Assembly: GCA_036971615.1 (NCBI GenBank)
Contig: JAYKKR010000006.1
Location: forward strand, 620,001-684,000
DNA from: Amyloporia xantha
Lineage: Eukaryota; Basidiomycota; Agaricomycetes; Polyporales; Adustoporiaceae
Direction: 5' to 3'
DNA: 64,000 nt
A model generated the notes under the pieces. The model ran no database searches and was not told where the DNA came from. It saw nothing but the letters and a program-made list of their open reading frames with translations. The position numbers were made by a program, and so were the translations under genes. Shown here one piece after another: positions 21,724 to 31,768 of this stretch; the stretch's first letter is position 1; the number at the start of each line of letters is the position of its first letter.

Positions 21724-21943
21724 TTTATAAAGGAGAAGTAGTTTTCACTTTGTGATCGGCTTGTCGCGAGCGACTCGCAACTCTTTCCTCAAGTTTATTG
21801 TTTGGAGGTACTGGGGTACTGGCAGTGAGTTCAAATAGCCCTTGCTTTACCATTGATATGGCCTTTTGCTGACCATCATATGTCTCAGCCTGTCGTCTTA
21901 GTATTTTCTTCTCTTATCAGAATAAAACCTTCATTCCTTCATC
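21724..21943 (+). promoter_or_regulatory. pepD promoter and leader
   Basis: TTTATAAAG at 21724-21732 is followed by TGTCGCGAGCGAC (21762-21774) and a GGTACTGG repeat with GTGAGTTC. The leader-intron acceptor CTCAG-CCTG precedes the ATG, as in pepC. Confidence 0.55.
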
Positions 21944-22874
21944 ATGAACTTGCCAAGCTTCAACGTCTTGATCCTTGCTCTCACGATCGCTTGCAACCTA
22001 GGCCTTGCTGCTCCGGTTGGGTGAATCAGTGATCACTTACCGGAACCTGAGCTGTCCACATAGGTCGCAAGATCCTTCTTTAATCGCCTCAATGAAGTTC
22101 CGGTTTGTGAACTCGTTCAATTCGGCTGTTTGGCAAGACTTAGAATTTGGCATGATAATTAATTTGAAGGTCCAGCGCCGGCCAAGGCGAAGCCTCGGAT
22201 CACGATGTTTTGCATGTAAGCACTACATGTTTTCGATGCTATATTGTTACAGTATATCCATTCAATGATGGTTATCATGCATGAACAGAAAAGGTGCCTG
22301 TTACAGCAATGTGCATAACGATGCGGAAACGCGAATTTCGTCGCAGGGCCTCGGATACCGGCCCCAATGGCCGGAAGGGGCAAACCGGCTTCCGGAAAAT
22401 AGGCGCCTTCTTAATGCAACCCTTATCTGTAATAGTTTTGTATGAAAAGTGACGCTTTCCCATCAGCTAAGTCTTGAGTAATTTGAGTTCACCGTCTGTA
22501 TTGCGCATAAATATGAGCACCTTCGTGATCAAAATCCTGGTATCTTTCATGATGCATGACGGTGAAGGGAAAAAAATCTTTTGATAGCTTCTGGTAGTAA
22601 TAGCAAGTCAAATTGAGGACTACATAACATAGGAAATCAAACAGCTGGGTAAAATTATTTTGGTAGGAAGGAGCACAATCCTGTCGCATTGTTGCAGGAT
22701 TCATCGGGCACGTGACCGTGTTACACCGGTTTCTTCCTTCCGGAATCACAAGGGCCGGTGCCCGAGGCCCTGCAACGAAATTCGCGTTTCCGCATCGTTA
22801 TGCACATTGCTGTAATTGACGAATCGAATGGGTACTGGACTTGGGGCACAGGAGCGGTAGTAGACGGTTGGTAA
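21944..22874 (+). pseudogene. secreted peptide precursor split by a MITE (pepD)
   Basis: Duplicate of pepC. Exons 21944-22020, 22064-22102, 22170-22215 and 22289-22303 are followed by the inserted element, after which the frame resumes at 22815-22874. Without the insertion the exons sum to 237 nt, or 78 residues. Signal peptide MNLPSFNVLILALTIACNLG and LAAPV; pro-region SQDPSLIASMKF; Lys-Arg at the start of the last exon; core SNGYWTWGTGAVVDGW before the stop. The insertion introduces a stop four codons in, so the core would be lost unless the element is spliced out. The insertion is younger than the duplication. Confidence 0.7.
22304..22812. mobile_element. non-autonomous TIR element (MITE) with TA target duplication
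   Basis: A 509-bp insertion bounded by inverted repeats beginning CAGCAATGTGCATAACGATG. The first 51 bp of both ends match with one visible difference, and weaker symmetry continues to about 85 bp. TA is present on both sides (22302-22303 and 22813-22814). Deleting the element and one TA gives the sequence found in the intact pepC. It contains no transposase ORF. A TA duplication fits the Tc1/mariner-like (IS630) superfamily. The autonomous partner is not in the window. Confidence 0.85.
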
Positions 22875-23642
22875 ATATGCCCTTGAATCATGCTTTGAAG
22901 GGACATTATCTACGCATCATGATACGATGAATACAGTTGCATTTTAGCAGTAGGACGGGGCCAAAGGGGTGTCTCAGGATCTGTTTGCGTTGATACATCT
23001 TTAGGGTGACGGCCACGACGCACTGATCAATGGTGTTTTGCCGCAATCGGTCGGTACATCGCTATTTAGTACTGCAATTGTCCTAATGCTACTGCTTGAC
23101 TACATGCATTCCGATCTTCAGGTCATTGACTCCACCCAATAGAACTAGCAACAGCATTGTGACGCTTTCTTCGGGTTATCGTGAGCATTCCAGCCACACG
23201 CGCAGCGGCTCTCAACATGACTGTGCTCTACGCTTGTCGACGAGTACTAGTCGTAGATGCGAGTGCGACCACAAGCTGCGCGCTAGATACCATTCCATGC
23301 AGAGCGTGTTCAAACAGAAAAGTTTATCGAAGCAACGTCATTTCATCCGAAAACCATCCCAGGTGAGCCGGACTTGAATAACGTCCACACATTGAGCTCA
23401 CTAGTCGCAGAATGTGCCGTTCCACGAATTAATCCTATCCAGCTTATGTTTTCAATTCGTCGATGCCACGCTCTGCATGAAGCATCCTCATTTCATGCCC
23501 GACTCCACACAACTCTAAGCTCTCCATAATCTTGCAGTGTGACATGGTGCTTGTCAGAACACAGCGCCGCGGATGGAAACACGATGTCACAGTGAGAAGT
23601 TTGAGAAGCATTGGTAGACAAGAGCGTACTCAAGATCATCGT
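22875..23642. other. spacer between peptide cluster and protoporphyrinogen oxidase
   Basis: No supported gene. Short ORFs only, without recognisable motifs. Confidence 0.35.
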
Positions 23643-25812
23643 TTACCAATCCCAACCAACCCTCCTCCCAGCCTCCACACACGCACCTACGCTCACGCCG
23701 CTCACCTCCGCTCCAATTACTTGTGCACATCCTCCCCACTCCTTTTGACCACGTCTCCAAGTGTAGCCATCCGTGCTTCATGCCCTACGGTTGGAGTTGG
23801 GATGCAGGACTTGTGACGGTGAATACGCACGAGTAGAGGACGGGGGAGAGACGGCACATCATGGGAAGATGAGAGATGTGCAGACAGCTCGCGTAACAAT
23901 TTGTCTACGAATGCAGGAACATGCATATGGGCTGTCGGTATGGGGTATGGGCCGCCCAGCATTACTGTAAGCTTCGTGATCGGGGCGGGAGTAGTGCCGT
24001 TATGTGCGTCCTGTTCGGAGAGCGCGCACGAGTCGAACACCGTGCCCAATATTCCCATTTCGTTCTGACTACCCGCATCATAACCGGACAACGAGCGAGG
24101 GACAAGATAGCCGAATCCTGGTGGGTGCAAAGGGGGCGCATCAGGCGGAGAGGGGAAAACGAGGTTGACAACCGTCACAGAAGAGGAAGGGTTAGCTGTC
24201 AAATATGGCAGTGGTGGTAGTGGAATCGAAGATGTTGACGAGGTCGAGTCCTGTAAGATCGAGCCCAACGCCGGAAGAGGAAGAGCGGAGACTAGATGTG
24301 AAGGGCTAAGCCTTAGACCAGACGCTGCTAGGACCTGATCGCAAACCAGTTTTCAGAAGTACAATCCACCAGGACGAGAGGCCCAGTATCATGCATTCGA
24401 GAGACCCTCACCTGAAAGCCGCCTGTCGTTCCTGTTGCTCGCCTCATCTGAACTACTTGATCACCTTTGACGATTTTTACATTGTCCCTCTGCTCTAGCG
24501 CATTTTCTAATGCGTTCACCAAGGTTGACATCCCATCCTTGAACGAATATACGCTCACGCCCTTCATCAAACTTCGCACGCTGCCCATGTCGTATTCCTC
24601 CGTAAGCTTATTCGATTTCTTACGGCCGAGCGCACCCACGATCGCGCCCCGCACGACGCTCCCCTTGCCCTGTGCTTCCAACTCAAGGAGTGATGGAAAT
24701 GCAGCGCGCATGCTGAGAATACGAGAATCTGCCGCGTATATGCCGTGTACGAGCGCGCTACCAAAGGTTTGCGCAAATTCCGAACCAAAGCGACGAGTTA
24801 GGAAGGCATCGACAGACTCGTCGTCCTGCTCGTCTGCAATAGCAGCATGTCTAACTTGCGTTCAATGATTTTGAGGATTGGAGACGGACAACGTAGGATA
24901 ACACTCACTGGATTTGTTATCACGCAGGATCGTCTCCTTAAGCACAGCAGGTAAGAGTACCTTCGCTAGTGGAGAGGTTATAAGGGCTGGAAGGGACCCG
25001 GGGATTCGTAAAAGACCACGAGTGCCTGGTAGATGTAGGAAGCGATTGCGCGCGGCTGGCGCAGTGCGAGGAACGGTGATTAGTGAGGGAGTGAGGTTGA
25101 GAAGGTGGACCTGTGGACCTGTTAGAGTAAGGCACCAGTTATGAATCGCAGGACGAAACAATGTATGGCTGTCAGGACGACTTCGAAACCCTCAGCTCCG
25201 GTCAAGCAAGTTAAAATGCTCCATGTTAAAGTAGAAGTCAATTAAACAAGCAAATTGGTCCATAGGATGTCTGCACGTCCTCCCTTGCATTACCTTCGAC
25301 CCGATGAACAGTCAGTGTATGGTCGCTGAGGACATGTACCAGCTGTTATCTCCTGATTACCTTGAGCCCTCGTTCCAGATAATGCAGACAACAGCTCGAT
25401 ACGTGTACACAGCGTCTCAGCGGTTCATCAATGCCGGAGGCTCGAACACCTTGTACACGAGGATGGCTTCATAGATGGTATTTTCGACCAATACATACAT
25501 ATCGGCCGAATAACACTCTCAGATACTTCTGCACGGAACAGACTATGATGAGACCAGACTCACCAGCTCGAGCACAGCCAATCCATTCGGTCTCAAGGTC
25601 CTTGGGCCTACTTCGAGAAGCACGCTTGCCTCTCCCGCCCCCGGGTCTTCTCCCAGCTTGACCTGCACACGCTCGCTACGAACCCAACCGCCAAGTCGTG
25701 GTGCCTTCTCAACAAGAGTTATTCGCGAGTTGGGGAAACGCCGCGAGAGGTGGAAAGCGGAGGACAGGCCTGTGAGGCCACCGCCGAGGATGGCGATGTG
25801 CGTAGGCGGCAT
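23643..25812 (-). CDS. HEM14: protoporphyrinogen oxidase (heme synthesis), one-base frame break near the 3' end
   Basis: FAD enzyme that oxidises protoporphyrinogen IX to protoporphyrin IX at the mitochondrial inner membrane, the penultimate step of heme synthesis. Exons 25812-25564, 25110-24909, 24854-24412 and 24334-23643. Key blocks: dinucleotide-binding HIAILGGGLTGLSSAFHLSR, LVEKAPRLGGWV, VLLEVGPRTLRPNGLAVLEL, RNRFLHLPGTRGLLRIPGSL, DESVDAFLTRRFG, YSFKDGMSTLVNAL, LHPPGFGYLVPRS and IPTPTVGHEARM. The annotated frame stops at 23717, but the conserved end VIGAEVSGVSVGACVEAGRR continues in another frame to a stop at 23643. The exons total 1586 nt; one added base at the AAAA run (TTTT at 23743-23746, plus strand) gives 528 residues. 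Intron 1 is 453 nt, about eight times the usual size here. Confidence 0.85.
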
Positions 25813-26159
25813 GGGGTGCTTGTCTGGTTGATGGCAGCTCTCCCTGTTGTCAGACTAGATGACGGCGAACGTACGACGGCAGAAGTAACGATTAAAGAAA
25901 CGTTTTCATCGTGAAGACTGAGTACTGAGTAACAATGCAGTCTGAGAGATGGGTCTATCGAGGTTGGCAGACAAGCGTTAAAACGACTCAAGCCAGGCGA
26001 CCATGTCCACGCTGCGACTTGAGCTTGAACACCTTCATACTAGGACTCTCGGCCAAGGCGAAATGTATCCTACGCTTGCATGCAACCCTGATTTTGAAGA
26101 TGCAGCGTGCTCATACGTATCTTACAAACGTTATGGTTACTCTTCCTCCTCTACAGGTT
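25813..26159. other. intergenic, between protoporphyrinogen oxidase start and GST end
   Basis: About 350 bp holding the 5' flank of the protoporphyrinogen oxidase gene and the 3' flank of the GST gene. No coding sequence supported. Confidence 0.35.
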
Positions 26160-27172
26160 TCACTTAGCCCCATCGAGCTCTGCGTAATGTCTGAACAGCC
26201 CATCGCTGAATTTCTGTCTCCGTCCGCTCTGAATGTACTCCTTGATACCCTTCTCTCCCGCAACCCGCTCGTGCAGCTTCAACACGTTGTCGTACTTCCC
26301 AGTTTTCTTGAGCGCCGCCATTCGCTTAGGGAACGCAAAGAGTAGTCCATCTACCACCTATTTCACGTCGATCAGTTAGCACTGAATTGCCCCACGGGGG
26401 AGAAGAAATAAAGGACAAGATCGAACTTGGATTACGTACGTGATACAGGGTCAAGTCTGCTGTAGTCGTCTGCTTTCCAACTAGGTATGTCCTATCGCTA
26501 TCGGCAGTGTCAGGGTTGCTGGTGAGGACGGCCTCGAAATGTGTCAGGAACTTGGGGATTCGTTCTGAGCGGAAGTTCTCGGCACGCTGGGCGGCTGCCT
26601 CCTTTTGCTCTTCGTAGTATTTGGAGGACGCAATGGGGTGGTGAACATCATGAGACTGGGAGGTATATCAGTCTAGAAGCACTGTGTTGCCTCTCGGAAA
26701 GGAATGTTACATACCTCGTTGCACACATCCAGCGCGGTCAGCGTGAGTTGGTTCACCGTGCTCCGTTCCTCTTCGGCCTTCTCCCAATCCTCCCCGCTCA
26801 GCTCGCCTGTCGCTAATTTGCTCCCCAGCTCCCCAGCTAGTCCAAGTTTCGGGGCGATGTGGTTCAGGATGGCCGGAGTCTGCGAGATCATGCGGCCGGA
26901 AGGCAGCCCCAACGCGGGCGGCGCAAAGTGCGGTGGGTGCCCAGCCTTGGCGGCGCTCTGCAGCGTCGGGAGCAGCTTACCCGGGTCGGAAACTTCAGTG
27001 TAGGGATGTCCAGCGTACTCGAAGGCGAGTCGGACATACTCTCCCCGCCCTGGGATCCCAGGCCACTGCAATTGATGATAAGCAAGGCTTACAATGTCGC
27101 TCGGTCTGTGCAAGAACCCACGTAGTACAGAGTGTAACCTGCTCCTCTAGGCTTCTTCTCCGGAGGGACCAT
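26160..27172 (-). CDS. glutathione S-transferase-like protein
   Basis: Probably conjugates glutathione to electrophiles or acts in redox detoxification. Exons 27172-27122, 27065-26715, 26655-26440 and 26357-26160 sum to 816 nt, or 271 residues. The N-terminal thioredoxin-like domain shows YTLYYWPGIPGRGEYVRLAF, then SQTPAILNHIAPKLGL; the helical C-domain includes TVNQLTLTALDVCNE, TYLVGKQTTTADLTLYHVVD and KLHERVAGEKGIKEYIQS. The ATG at 27172 starts MVPPEKKPRG. An upstream in-frame ATG at 27325 would add 51 residues rich in Arg/Ser that could be a mitochondrial leader, so two starts are possible. Introns are 56-82 nt. The subclass cannot be settled by eye. Confidence 0.85.
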
Positions 27173-27615
27173 GTTTATGAGTCTGATACACTGTTTATGT
27201 GCAAGTTGAACTGAATTAAATTCCGCGAAGAATTTATGTTGCAATTGAGAAACAGTAGAACGCAGTGGTTTCGCGTAATTCGCCGTGGATGATATGAGGG
27301 GAACACGAAATAACCCTCCACGCATCTTTATATTATGGGGGTAAGATGAGTGACGTCAACGGCATGCTTACGATTTGTGATTGCAATGAGCAGGATGCCG
27401 AGGATCGTTGTGCTTACCAACAGAAATCTAAGGAAGAGCGCAAAAGAACATCCAGAACCTGCTGATTAACTAATGCCTGGCTGATGTTTACTTATTACTC
27501 GTATCCTTTCTCACCTCAGCATTACAGTGTAGAACATTCAGGGTAATAGGCCTCACGGGATACAGAACAATCTTATATGATTCCCATCTCGTGTGGGTTT
27601 TCAATTATTAATACT

Positions 27616-28445
27616 CTAGATCTTTCCTATCAAGATATTCCTAAGCATCTCTCTCGCTGAAACCCTAACTGTATGGTACAATGACCAGTAGTCGAGTGTC
27701 GACGAAAGTATGTCCATCAACCCGAAGGGCATCATCAACGGGATCCAGCCTACGGCGATACATCCGAGTCAACACTCGGGCAGACTGCATCGCTAAATGG
27801 GAAGGACGTACCTCTTGCGTACTCCAGTGCAAAGCAGCCCTCATGCATTTTGTACTGCTTCACATGGCCCCTTGGCAGATGGTGCACGCTTCCCGGGGGA
27901 TACTTCTCCATCTCCAAGTTCGGTGGGTTGAACGCCCATTGCTCTCCGACGAGGATGTTGAAGTAGTCGTCCGCGGTGTGCAGCCCGGTATGGCCCTCCG
28001 TCCCGAGCGGTGTCCCGAATACGATGAGATACTCGGTTATGCTCGCGTGGATGACATACATTGCGCCCATGGCGCCCCCTGCGTTGTTGAGCACCCATTC
28101 GGACGAGTTCGTGTTCAACGCAATCACGGATGATGGGTAGGTCGCGGTAAGGTTGTTGACAATGTATGAGACCATGAATTGCGTGTCATTTGGTGTGGGT
28201 GCAGCTGCGATGGCGGCTTGCGCAACCTCGTGTAGGCTCTCAGGAGTGAAGACATACCACCGATCCTATAGAGGAGGACATAAGCATGCATCGGGTGTGA
28301 ATCTCAAAACATAAATGCAGACCTTAATGTTGTCCAACCACCCGCACACTGCAACGAAGAGTGCCAACCATCCACCTCGTATAATCCATGTCACGAACGA
28401 CCCGCTCTGAGACGCTTTAGATGTCTTGGCTTTTGCAGACGGCAT
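27616..28445 (-). CDS. ERG2: C-8 sterol isomerase (ergosterol pathway)
   Basis: Converts fecosterol to episterol (delta-8 to delta-7 shift) in ergosterol synthesis at the ER membrane. Exons 28445-28323, 28265-27812 and 27749-27616 sum to 711 nt, or 236 residues. An N-terminal membrane anchor (FVTWIIRGGWLALFVAVCGW) is followed by DRWYVFTPESLHEVAQAAIA, GAMGAMYVIHASITEYLIVF, GTPLGTEGHTGLHTADDYFN, ILVGEQWAF, LPRGHVKQYKMHEGCFALEY and GWIPLMMPFGLMDILSSTLD. The sequence is close in length and block order to fungal ERG2. It is divergently transcribed from SPC2. Introns are 57 and 62 nt. Confidence 0.93.
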
Positions 28446-28977
28446 TAGAACGGTCGTCCTTGTCCCTAACTTCCTGCAAATTGGGTGGAGGTAAGAGAAC
28501 GTTACGCGGTGGGAACCCTGTGTCGGATTTTATACAGCCTCAGCACGGCTGACGAGAAGTTCCCAACGAGATGGTATCGCGTACGCCGTAGTAACACGTC
28601 CCGGTCGTACGAGGTCGTACGAGACGCGTCTGAAAACGCGTAAGACGAACCGAACCGAATTGACCAGCCACGCGTGAACCGAACTACTAGGACAATGCCG
28701 CTGGGCCACGTTGCAGCGCATTCACGTCCCTGGCCATCATCAAAGCGCGTTAGCTGCTTTCGTCCTCCACCCGTCTCGTCCCTCCCTCACTCCTCCTCCA
28801 GGCATCCTCCCCGCGTCCGCCTTGTTTATACCCACTCTCAGCCACTTTGGTACTTTCGTGGATTGATCTCTCCTCATCTGCATCATATCGCGCGGTCTTG
28901 TCATCCTCCGCGTCAATCTCGACCCAGAACTCTGATACCTAAAAGCTTTGCCATCTAACGTCCACGCTCACGCACAC
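28446..28977. promoter_or_regulatory. divergent ERG2/SPC2 promoter region with ACGCGT motifs
   Basis: A 532-bp spacer between two divergent starts. Three ACGCGT palindromes occur at 28624-28629, 28636-28641 and 28670-28675. A pyrimidine-rich stretch before 28978 is typical of a fungal transcription start. Regulation through the motifs is inferred only. Confidence 0.45.
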
Positions 28978-30430
28978 ATGGCACCGCGGAATCGCAAAGC
29001 AGCGAACGGCGAGCCATCTGTGGGACCGTCATCATCTGGCTCGAGTCAGAAACTCCAAAATGACACGGTGGAATTGAATGGCGACAGTCTGCTAGCCAGC
29101 GCGCTTGCGCCGTCGCAGGACGAGCGAGAGGTGGTGAAAGTGAATAATGCGAGTGTGACGGAGATGAAGCACGCCTGTGATGATGCACTGAAGCGGGTGA
29201 GTCTATCCCGTTCATTTGTCTCGTTGGCTATCTTGTCCTCGAGGATCTGTCTGCGGCGCGTCTCCTTCGTGGGTCGTGTGCTCGGAGGCATCTCCGGAAT
29301 GAATGGGACTACCCTTCATCTGCACGTTCTGTGAGGACTATATCGGCCATTGCGAAGAGATACGCCCAACCTGGCGGACATCTGTCCGAATTTGGCGCGC
29401 CTGATGGCCATGGTCACGGCTTGGCTATCGTGGGCTTCACAAACTCTTCTTGAGCACCTATGTGCCGCTTTTGCCCTTTTGGAATGATGCCGCATGATGC
29501 TTGAAAGCATCTCATGAATAGGCGGGCCATGCATTGATGTCGACTGAGGCCGGAGCTATGTGTGTCGTCGCCTGCTTCACCTTATTCTGCACCACTACGG
29601 AGCCAAGGTTGTGATTATCATAAGCGGGGACGAGATGTTTCCTGGCCATTCTTATACATTGCTCGCGCAAGCCTTATCGCCAGTGAAGCTCAGCTACCCT
29701 GGAGTCTGTCACCTGCGACGCGTTTCCCCGATACCGTTCTCATTAGCTTCATTCGTTCAATTTATTTCTTATCTATATGATTCTGACATATTTCCATCTT
29801 ATAGTTCCTATCACGACCCGAACTATTTAAACAAATATACACACACACAGATGTACGGCTAGCGCTTGGATGGGCCAGCGTTTTTGTGGCAGGCGGCACA
29901 GCCTTGTATGGATACAAGGCAGACTTCGAGACAAGCAAGCCTGTCATTTGGGCAGGGCTAATTTTGTGCGTTCTATCTTACATCGGCAGACAGGCGGGGT
30001 TATGCTCATGAAACGTGTTTGGCAGATATATCCTTCTAACAACAATCCAGACGCTGTATGCATACTTCATTGAAGGAGATATTGTCTTCGTTGGAAAGCG
30101 CAAGACGTTTGATAAGCGTGTGCGTGTACCTATGCAGTTCTTCTGCAGGTGTTTGCATGAATCTGACACTCGTCGCAGATCGTGACAGAACGGATAACGC
30201 TCACCTCAACGAGCACACCATCCACACTAACATCCCCACCTGCTTACGTGCTCGGGCTCATATATGTGCGCTCAACGTCAGGCGGTAAGTCGCTGCTAGG
30301 CCGGGAGCAAGCGAAGGGCGAGCGAGGATATAACACTTTCTTTGACACGCAAGGGGTTATGGACCAAGAGGGTTTCGAGCATTGGGTTGGGCAGATGGTA
30401 GGGCGGGTGATGGATGGAAGGGCCAAGTAA
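28978..30430 (+). CDS. SPC2: signal peptidase complex subunit 2 (SPC25-type)
   Basis: Non-catalytic membrane subunit of the ER signal peptidase complex. Exons 28978-29196, 29805-29965, 30026-30119 and 30179-30430 sum to 726 nt, or 241 residues. Landmarks: VKVNNASVTEMKHACDDALK, FLSRPELFKQIYTHTDVRLA, two membrane segments (LGWASVFVAGGTALYGY and PVIWAGLILYILLTTIQTLY), AYFIEGDIVFVGKRKTF and a C-terminal segment with FDTQGVMDQEGFEHWVGQMV. The start ATG begins MAPRNRKAANG. Intron 1 is 608 nt, whereas the others are 59-60 nt. Confidence 0.9.
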
Positions 30431-31768
30431 TCGTTCGAGCCATTGGATCATTTGGGGTTATTCGTACATGTATGAGGCATACATGAGAAATAATTGTAGA
30501 GAAAATATGCATATTCATTCCTGACCGTGGATGACAAGCTTGAAGCTGCATCGTATATGAGGTTGTCTGAGGAGGATGACTGCAGATCTAGGCAATATGT
30601 ATCTAGGAGTCTCGGAGAAGTTGGTACGTGCGGCATCAACCGTGCGAGGTGGCCCCACATAATACTAAGTATCACGGGCAGGTTGCGCTTTGTCCGACTT
30701 GAAACTTGACCGTCAGCCTAGGCTTGTTATTCTCCACCACACAAGCTCCGAGTCTTGACAAAGCCTACCACTATGCGTCGGTTATGTTGTTCGTGTGGCC
30801 AAAAGTCCAGGACCAATTTGAACGATATTTGGTGCGACAGAAATTCACGAATGCCGCCATGATTTTTCCCGACCGACCAGCTGGCTCTGTGAATTGAATC
30901 ATCAACGGAGCTCGATATTGATTTGCAGTCAGTCTGTGATCGGTTCTTCTCATCCTGCACTGGTTGCACTTCACGTACACGACCACCTAGAAGCAAGGAT
31001 CAGCGGGCCTGTCGGTGTCCGCTGCGACTGCAGGAAGTCAACACATTCCACAAGATATACGTGACGTACACATAATACTCAGGGAGACGAACGTTTCCGT
31101 GAGGCGAGGGCTTGCAAACTAATTATGTGGACTCACTGACGACATCATGAGTATACAGCCAGTTATGGTTTTTGTCCTCAATTCAGCCAAGTCCAGGTTA
31201 TCCGGGTTCGCCGAGCACGAGTGCGGCGCAGTGCACAGAGTCTGCTCCGCTGATTCGCCGACTTATTCAGGGCAGTGTTATCACAGACAACGGCGTTGTG
31301 ATATCCGGTGAGAAGCCTTGTACAGCACGGTCCTCTTTAACAGCCTTGCTGATCACATCCACTAGCCATGTGTTTTGTTCACTTCCTACAGCGCTCAAAC
31401 AGAGTTGAATCTAAATTTATCAACCTGTAATGCTATGTCAGGATTTAGTGTGCCATGGCCAGTCATTCGCATTGAACCTTCATGGTGGGGACGTCGGCTG
31501 TTGGAGCGTCCGGCGGCGAGAAACAACCGTCTCATGGGAAGCAGGTTCATTTCTACAGTTACCATGAGCGGCTAATGTGGCAAGTCGTGGGCTTCACTAC
31601 TGCGCTCATCTACAGTTCAATCTCTGGCACGTTCCAGGAATGCGCCTAGCCGCAGCCACCCTGTCAGCATCACAGTATTCGCCTTGGTGAGTTCGAATTC
31701 ACATAAAAGCCGCATTCAGCGTTCCCGTTTTGGTTTCCGCTGACGTGCCCCAGTCTTGTTCAACCACC
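30431..31768. other. spacer upstream of ABCC copy 2
   Basis: No gene recognised. An ORF at 31482-31649 (MVGTSAVGASGGEKQPSHGK, then YHERLMWQVVGFTTALIYSS) includes one hydrophobic stretch and could be an upstream exon of the transporter or a remnant; I could not splice it convincingly to the ATG at 31769. Confidence 0.35.

Larger units (their letters stand above)
20722..22875 (+). repeat. tandem duplication, right copy (contains pepD and the MITE)
   Basis: Right-hand copy of the block at 18054-19820. The same landmarks recur in order, including TCTTCTTAGTCCTTGACTC, the TATA/element module and the signal-peptide exon. The copy is lengthened by the 509-bp insertion at 22304-22812. The first intron of pepD is shortened to 43 nt compared with 60 nt in pepC. 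Confidence 0.7.

Noticed and set aside
15290..22874. Peptide cluster as basidiomycete CaaX mating pheromones.
   Set aside because: The precursors have signal peptides and no C-terminal CaaX motif, and no STE3-type receptor was recognised nearby.
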